A stretch of DNA of 64,000 nt from Patiria miniata (Eukaryota > Echinodermata > Asteroidea > Valvatida > Asterinidae), in the NCBI RefSeq assembly GCF_015706575.1, contig NW_024037071.1:11211774-11275773 (forward strand). Direction: 5' to 3'. The notes beneath the pieces were generated by a model that was not told where the DNA came from, did no database searches, and saw nothing but the letters and a program-made list of their open reading frames with translations. Shown in pieces: positions 52,901 through 61,900 of this stretch (positions are counted from its first letter, which is position 1; every line of letters begins with the position of its first letter). The translations under genes and the position numbers were made by a program.

Positions 52901-55900
52901 GGGATTTGACTTGAGATCTGGGCACACAATGTTGTTGATGTAGTTGTTGTATGCTTCTCTGCATGCGTTCTGCATACATTTCTTCAGGACTTTGTACCTG
53001 GCCCAGTGACGGTGATTGCGATGACGGCGATGGGAACAAGCCTCGTTGTAAGCACGTTGTTTTTGCCTACTGAGCTGCTTGATTTTGCAGGTTATCCATG
53101 GCTGGTTGAAACGACTAGATGTGAATTTGGATGGAACAAGGTCCAAGATTTGGGAGAGTTTTAACTCTATGGTGTCCCACATCTCGCTGACAGGGGATGA
53201 AGCATCAAATTTGGTTACAAATTCATCTTTCATCTTATTTCCTTCACAGCGGATCTGTTGCATGTCGGCCTTATTCCAAAGGTATATTTTCCTTCTCACG
53301 GGTCTTTGGCGTTTAGGCTTGATGTCTGTGTCAACGAAGACGATCTCATGATCACTAATGCCTGGGATTGGGAGGCACTTGTTAATACATGATGGTCTGT
53401 TGGTGAGGAACAGATCTAGGGTATTGTCTAGTCTGGTGGGAAACGAAACAATCTGATCAAGTCCAGATTCGGCCAGTGTGGTGATGAAATTATTACTAAG
53501 GCTTTGTGAATACCGATGACCAATGACAGATGAACTGGACCACTCAATGTCGGGCAGGTTAAGGTCGCCACCTATCCACACAATGGATTTCCTGTTGTTG
53601 CTGGAAATGTTATGTATGGAACTACACAGGCACTCTAAGTAGTTCTCATTTGAGCGTGGGGGGCGGTATACTGCGCCAACAATGAGAGATTCGCATGTTT
53701 GTGGTTTGGCGTTTCTGTGTTTGAGATCGATCTCGACAAAGAGAGCCTCACAATTGTCGGCTGTCTGGATGATTTTTCCATCCAGACCAGAACCCACGCC
53801 GATGGCGACTCCACCTCAACTGTCTGATCTGTCCCTCCTATACAGCTCATAGTCTAGTTCGGGGGGAAAGACTTCATGGTTAGAAATGTTGGGATATAAC
53901 CAGGTTTCTGTAAGGATGACGATGCCAGGTTTAGCGGTGTGCAGGATGTTCCAGAATTCCACCAGTTTATTTCTGATGCTACGACAGTTAATGAACAGAA
54001 CGCCCAGGTTTGAAGGAAGGGGGGTGCCGGCAATATTGACAGATCTTTATTGACAAATCTTTGGTGAGTGGCATTTTCCCTGGTTTCTTTAGCATACATG
54101 TAGGTGGGTGTTGTTAGCAGTAGGGTCTATTCTTCCTTGCGACCTTCTGGCCATCTCGTACTACGTATGTTTCGGCCCCATAGACCGTGCGTGCATTTAG
54201 TTGTCTTCTCACGCATGCGCAATGGTTTCCTCCGCGTCATCGGCATGCAAACAGCAGTAGCAGACGACACACTGAATGGTTGTCTGGTTTTCATGTCTTA
54301 AAATGTATCCTTCTCGAACGTACTTAAAAGATGATTCAAACCAAAATGTATCAGTAGACCAAGTGAACAAAGATATAATTGTCTCTACAGTGTGGTAACG
54401 GCGCTAAAACCTTTTTCAAAAATAATTAAAAAACAAAAATGATGGACAAAAAACGTACAAAATGAAACGGAAAAACATCGTTCGCTTTTAAGTTTGGTTT
54501 ACACATTTGGTAAATTTGCAGAGTTTACCTTAGATCAGCCGTAGTACCATCGAAAAGGATGATAGATTATCTTCATTTCACAGGTGATTTGATGTAATAA
54601 GCAAACCTGTAGCTTATAAAAATCGTCATTTTTCGAGTAAACCCCTTCTGAAAGCTTCGTGCACAAATAGACTGGTCTCCAGTGCAATCTTTGAACGCCA
54701 GTGTTGTAGTTGAGGCCACAACCTCCAAGGCCGAGGCCAAGCCCGAGGCCACAACCTCTGAGGCCAAGGCCGGGGCCACCACCTCCGAGGCCGAGGCCGA
54801 GGCCAGCTATCAAACATTTTGTCAAAACACGTAAACAAATATAAATCACTAAAACAAGGCTAAGATTATGTTGGAAGTTTTAACATCTTTTTAGTTGAAA
54901 TCAATGAGTTTTGGAGTGCCTGGCTTACAAATTTACAGCTTGCAATGGGTTTCCTCTTGTAGGGAGTCCAGCGAATTTTATTTTTTAAAGAAAGAAATCC
55001 CAAGTTTTGTATCACTGAAAGCAAATTACACAACAAAATCAATGGCGTTTGAATCAGGCTCATAGGTGTTTGCCCTTTGGAGATACAACAATTTAAATGG
55101 CTTAATTTTGAGTTTTTGAATCAGGTTTTTAGAACTCATAAGCAAAAAGTTACAACCCCCCCCCCCCCCGACCTTCGCGCTGTCCATGCGCGCGCGCGCC
55201 GAGCAAACACCGCGATGCGACCAGACAATAGCAAGACGGCCCGCCGTTGCGCACGGGCAAAGCATAGTTCCAATCCCGCTCCACACAACAGGATAAGTGT
55301 CCACGCATTATCACTGTTAATACCGCAGTACATGACGTGGGCGTCGCGAGGGGGGGCGGGGCAAGGGGGGGCGGAATACTGACTCCTATTATTAAAACAT
55401 TCATTCAGAACTTTGTATTCATTTGGATGGAAAAACTAATTCTGAAATCGCGCTTTCCATATCGACCATTTGCGCCAAACATTACCGTGTGAGCCGGAAC
55501 TTTCATTTAAATCACCGTGTAAAAATAAAATCTACTTGATAAATCGTAATTGCTTTTATCATATCTTTATGAGAAAAAAAATGGTACTGACTAGAACACT
55601 CGATCGTACCCAGAAAGTTCAGACTTTTACTGAAACAGTGGCCTATAAAAAGAAATGATTAAGCTTGCCGCACCTTGCAGCAAATCATTTTTAAAGGTTG
55701 GGGTACAGAGGCAAAACGAGAAAATTTTGTACAACACTGCAACCAGACTAGTCTACTACCACATGTTATTGAACGCAAATGGAATTGGTGCCAGACTTAT
55801 GTAGTCTGGCACGCGTTAACAGTTATAAAGCGTGCACGCACGTGGGAAGCTGAAGCGCAGGCTAGGCAAAGATGCTACGTACGTGAGTACGTTCAATCCA

Positions 55901-58900
55901 ACCATTTCCAGTTCATTCGTGCGTGCATTGTATATGTGTTCGTTTCACGGAACCCAATGCGGCAGAGGGTTTGATACAGTAAAAAATTAAAATTAATTAG
56001 AATAGAAAACACATCAAAATGGGCGGCCTCGAGCCGGCCTCGACCGATTCACCGAGGCCGGAAGGCTCTAAGGCCGAGGCCTTGCACCTCCAAGGCCGAG
56101 GCCATGAAAATCGGCCTTGAGGCCGGCCTCGAGGCCGAGGCCGGCCTCGAGACCGGCCTCGAGACCTCCAACACTGATGATCACACTTAAAGAGGTTGTG
56201 GAATGCTCAAAGACATTTCCGTCATTTTTCGGGTATACGTAGCCTAAGGTGTGATGAAATAAAAACGACTATTGTTTCTGTCATGAAATGAGTACAAAAG
56301 GTACTTTTGAGAGCTGTTTTTCAGGTCCAGTTTCGACCCGAACGTGCAACTGTGTAAAAGTCGTCGTTGCGGGCAGCAAACAAAACACAGTAAATCGTGA
56401 CGTAATAAACAGGACTCGTGTATGCTACTGAGCATACACGAGTCCTGTTTATTACGTCACGATTTACTGTGTTTTGTTTGCTGCCCGCAACGACGACTTT
56501 TACACAGTTGCACGTTCGGGTCGAAACTGGACCTGAAAAACAGCTCTCAAAAGTACCTTTTGTACTCATTTCATGACAGAAACAATAGTCGTTTTTATTT
56601 CATCACACCTTAGGCTACATATACCCGAAAAATGACAGAAATGTCTTCGAGCATTCCACAACCTCTTTAACTGCATTTCAGGGCCTGGAACCAGTCAGTT
56701 GTAAATCGTTTCAGTTAAATGTATACATTTTCAATGGAGCGCGCGTGGCGTGGCTAGCGGGCTATGTTTTCGGGTCAGATCCAGGGTCCGTGTACAGTGT
56801 ACGTGCACAATAACGTCACATTCAACGAAAAAACCTATAATGTGAGACCTTACTTTTTTCATTGAAACGGTTTCCGACTTAAATATCTATACATCACACT
56901 TTCCGTGGCATCCTTTACCATTTGTCAGTGAAGACAAGTTTACAGTAACTCGGCAAAACTGAAAAATTATCCCCTAAACTGTCGCCTGTTTTGAATTTGT
57001 GACCCAATACTTTTGTACTACACAACACGGAAAAACAAAAGAATTGTATCAAATACTCTGTGTTTTTTTACGCTAAGGTTTGCAAAAGTGACTTTGATTG
57101 CCTTAAATTCCTGTCCACGTGGAAAGAAAAATTTATGAAAGAACTTTGAGCGTGATGTTATACAAATATTGAGTGGCTCAGTGTGGAATGGGAGGAATAT
57201 TATCGCGAGGTAAAATCTGGACTTTTCCATTTCACGAGGTGAAGCCGAGTGAACTGGAAAAGTCCAGATTTTACCGAGCAATAATATTCCTCCCATTTCA
57301 CAATTTAAAGCCACTCAATATTTTTTTATATAACTGACATGTAGATCATTGTCATTTGATATATTTGAACTTTTTTTTCAATACCAAACTGGAGGAAAAT
57401 ATATTTCTCTCTTTCAAACCACCCTTTCACAAAAATATTTGAACCCAACGCTGTAGCGCTGGCTCTTTGGAAAAATACGCGCAACGCTGAACGCGCACAC
57501 CAGCATGCATTTGCACACAAATACCGCGTCATGATTCTAACTGTTGAATAGTATTTCCCATTCCCCATGGGCGGATAGTACTTTTTGAGCCGCGGCGTGA
57601 ATGGGAACAATAACAAATGTCACGTGACGTGAGTTCCACCAATCAAATGACAAGGATCTGTATGTCGGTTATATAATGACCGATACTTCAGTGGGTCAAA
57701 CTGAGACTGCAGACATCCTGTTTGCTGATTATCAGTATTTCATATTTTGAGTGCGCGGCTGAAACATACGTGGTATGCTTACTTATAGTACCCTGGAACC
57801 CACTTGCTTGTAATGGTAATATTCTGTGTGAGAAGTTTTGCTCTACGGGTAAGAGAAGTTTATTGGAATTTCCCCCCCCCCCCCCCACCAACAGAAGTGA
57901 GGGCTGATTCTACTTGCGAGTGCATACTTGTAGAGTGCCCTCCTGTGTGCCTACTCCTGCATATGCATTGACTTGTATCTGTATCTGTATCTGTAGGTGT
58001 ATACGTTGCAAGAAACCAATTCTGGCATAAGAGCAACGGGAGAGAGAGAGGGTGTTCACTGTACAGTAACTTATTGAGAGAGAGGTCCGCGGCTGAAAAG
58101 GGATTTGAAGGTATCAACAGAGTCGACTTGGACTACGCATTCCTCTAGATGGTTCCAGTCAATTATAGTTCTGTTGAAGAAGGAGTACTTGAATTGATCT
58201 GTGTTGCTCCGAGGAACTCTGTAGCACCTTGAGTTGACAGCTATGGAGCTTTCAATGGAGTGTGTTGTTGCAGAGTTGAAAAGTGTTCTTGGTCGAATTT
58301 GTCTCCCAGGTTTTTTAGATGTTAGGTAGAGCTGAGATGGTATGGCTGGCACTAGCCCCTTAACCACTTTGTACATGAATGTGAGTCGTAATTGTTTCCT
58401 TCTGTCTTGCAGAGATGGTAGTTGTTGATTTTGTAGCATTTTTGTGAGGCAACCGGGCTTCTGTGATCTGTAGTCTCCGGTGATGAAGCGTACCGCTCGA
58501 TGTTGGATGCGTTCCAGTCGGTCAATATTGGCTTTTATGTAAGGGTCCCATACTGTAGCTCCGTATTCCAAGATTGGTCGTACCAGAGCTAGGTAGGCAG
58601 TTCTTCTGCAGTTGACTGGGCAACCCCTAAGGTTTCTGCGAAGAAAACCTAAAGTGGAGCCAGCCTTCTTGGATATACTGGATATGTGTGTATTCCATTT
58701 GAGATCCTCAGAGATGTGTATACCAAGATACCGGTTGCTAGGTACTTGATGAAGAACAGTGTTGTCTAATGTGTAGAAACGTGTTGATTTATTCCTAATG
58801 CTGAGAATGTTACATTTTTTGGCATTGAAGCGCATTCCCCATTTTCCCGCCCAAGTTTCCAGGTTTTCGATGTCTTGGTGGAGGATGACATGATCACTGG

Positions 58901-61900
58901 GGTCATCTATTTGTCGGTACAGCAGACAGTCATCTGCGAAGAGACGGACTTTGGATGTCACACTGGCTGGAAGGTCATTGATGTGGCAAAGGAACAGCAA
59001 GGGACCCAACACTGTCCCTTGGGGGACCCCAGAGTCGACCGGCACTTCCCGAGAAGCTACTCCTTCCAATACCACTCTCATTGTGCGTTGGGTGAGAAAG
59101 CAGGTTAACCACTGATGTAGAGGGCCCCTGATGCCGTAGTTGTGGAGCTTGTGGAGGAGTTTGTTGTGTGGGATGGTGTCAAATGCTTTACTGAAGTTGA
59201 GTATGGCAATATCAACTTGCTTTTTCTCGTCAAAAGATTTTTGTAGGTCATGTAGTGTAACTGTAAGTTGTGTTTCACAGGAATAGCCACGACGGAAACC
59301 ATGGTTTAACTGTGTGAGGATTTGGTGATATTCAAGGTGTGAAATGATGTGTTTGTAAATGATATGTTCCAGTTGCTTACAGAGTACTGAGGTTAGGGAG
59401 ATTGGACGGTAATTCTCGGCTAGGTGTTTGTCTCCTTTCTTGAAAACACAGGATACATTGGCCTTAAGCCAATCTCCAGGTAGGATGCGGGAGTCAAGAG
59501 AAGTTTGGTATATTGCTGCAAGACCAGGTGCGATGTTGTCAGCACAATTTTTCAGCACGGCGTTTGGTAGGTTGTCTGGTCCAGGTGCTTTTGCAATGTT
59601 TATCTTCTTCAGCAGTTTGGCTACACCGACTGAGTGGACGACGATACGTGGAATTGGTTGATCTACTTTTGTGTTTACTTCTGGGAGATCACGATTTTTG
59701 TCCTGTGTAAACACTGACTTGAACTGTTCGATGAGTATTTTTGCCTTAGATGAGTTATTACTGTACAAGGCCCCCTTGTGCTTTAGTGGGGCAACACCGA
59801 CATTATCTTGGCGTCTGTTTTTGATGTATCTCCAGAATGGCTTACTGTTGTTGTTTGCGAGGCTTTCCTGAATGACTTTATTGATGTAGTTCCAGTGGGC
59901 TCTTCGGATTTTCCTCCTACATTGTTTTTGGAGGCTACGGTATGCTTCCCATTTGTTGTTTTTCTTTGCACGCTTGTACAGTCTTCTTTTCCGTTTGATC
60001 ATTTTCACGATGGATTTGTCTAGCCAGGGTAACCAGTTGTTACCTTTCCTGATCTTGTGGGGGATGTGTTTGTCAATTTCGCTTAGTACCGTTGATCTGA
60101 ATTTTTCCCACATCTGGTGTACGTTGGAGCCGCTTTGTTGCATACTTATGATGATCTGTGAGAGTGCATCCAAGTTTCCAGCTAAGCTCTCCCAATTGGC
60201 TTGTGAGAATTGGTAGTATTTCTTTGGTGCTTGTTTAGTAATAGTCGGTTTCGTTGCTATGTCGGTGATCACAATGTCGTGGTCGGATATCCCTGGTGCA
60301 GAAACCGAGGACTTTACAAGGCTTGGGTTTGATGTAAGTACCAGGTCCAGTAAGTTGTCCTCACGCGTGGGTGACATGTGGACTTGAGTGAGGTGAGAAG
60401 TTATGTCAAGCAACATTTGTTGTGTTGTATTGTCTTTGCTCCTTGGGTCAACAATACAATGCTCCCAATCTATGTCGGGGCAATTGAAGTCACCTGCAAG
60501 GATAATATGCTTATCTTGGAAACCACAGTTTGTCAAAAGTTTGAATGACTTATCCAGTTCATTCAATGTGGTAATATTTCGGTGGGGCATGTAAAAGGAT
60601 CCAATGATCAGTTCTTTATTATTTTCCAGTTTTACTTTGACCCATTCGAGTTCACAATTTGTCACAAGTTGCGGGAGCTCAACTGTGACCAAGTTTCGAT
60701 GAGCAAGTACGAAGACTCCTCCACCTAGGCTACAGCGATCGTTTCTGTAGGCAATGTAATTTTCTGGGAAGATTTCACTTGATTTCACATAACCCTCAGA
60801 AGGGTTTTGGCCTGGTTTTATTCCTGTCAGCCAAGATTCGGTTCCACATACAATGTCCGGTTTGATATATTCAATGGCGATGGCAAGTTCTGACCTTTTG
60901 GCCAGCACACTCCGGCAGTTTACTGTCATTATTCTTAGATTTTGTGTGCCTGGCCGATGTGAGACTGAGCTGTGGGCCCTTGGCATTTGTGTTGCCATGG
61001 TTGGGCTACATACTTGTGACAATGTGTAACTTTCCCTAGTTCTTTCATCATCAGTCTGGGTACTTGCTATTGGACTACTTGTCTGCAGTGGTCTAAAGGA
61101 ATTTTCTGATGATGGTATATTGCCAAGTTCGATGTTTGAGTCGATGTTTAAGTCATCGCTGGAGTAGCGTAGTTCATAACTATGGTATGTGAAGCTATCA
61201 CAGTTTGTGCTATCACATTTGTGGCATTTCCATTGAATGTTGGAATGATTTAATAATTCAAAGTCAGCTGAGCACAAATCAATGCAGGACTGGTGATACC
61301 AGATACTACAATCGTCACAGGCAACACCTTTGCAGTTCCATGTGACAGGGTACTCACATAATCCACAAGGGTATATGCTGGAATATTTTACATGAGGTCC
61401 CTGCCATCAATAATGTCATGTTGCTTGCAGGGTTGGAGATAGCTGGATTGTGCTCTGGGATGACTTGTTGATATAGAAGTAGCAAGGAGACAACTGATAA
61501 AAACAGATGCAGGGCCATCATGTGTTTGTGCATGACATACATGCATCAGCTCCATGCATATGCGCATAAACCAATCATCCAAGATGGCTGACCAATATGG
61601 CGGTCACAGGCCGACCGTCAGGGTGGTATTTTGGTGCTGGAAAACCAGCCACTGATTAAGCAGACTTCAGCATTTTGAAGATAAAAGGATGGTGTAAGCA
61701 TTCCCTGTGATGGATGTTGATATTTGAGTTCGTTTTTGTGTCTATCTCGGGTAAAAAGCAGTGGTTATCCCTCAAGTTTGCCGCCGATGGTAAGTGCATG
61801 ACCTCTCTCTCTGAAGCGCCCTCTCTCTCTGTGTGCTTGTAGGCTTGAGAAAAGAGGAAGTGTCAGGGCGGGCGAGCTGCAAGGTGGTGTTGGGAAAAAA

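Noticed and set aside
52687-52929. Minus and plus ORFs within the LINE at 51-54 kb as host genes
   Set aside because: They are shadow frames or pieces of a decayed LINE ORF2.
56244-56613. Two nearly identical 63-codon ORFs on opposite strands
   Set aside because: They are the same sequence read from both arms of the palindrome; no start context or family.
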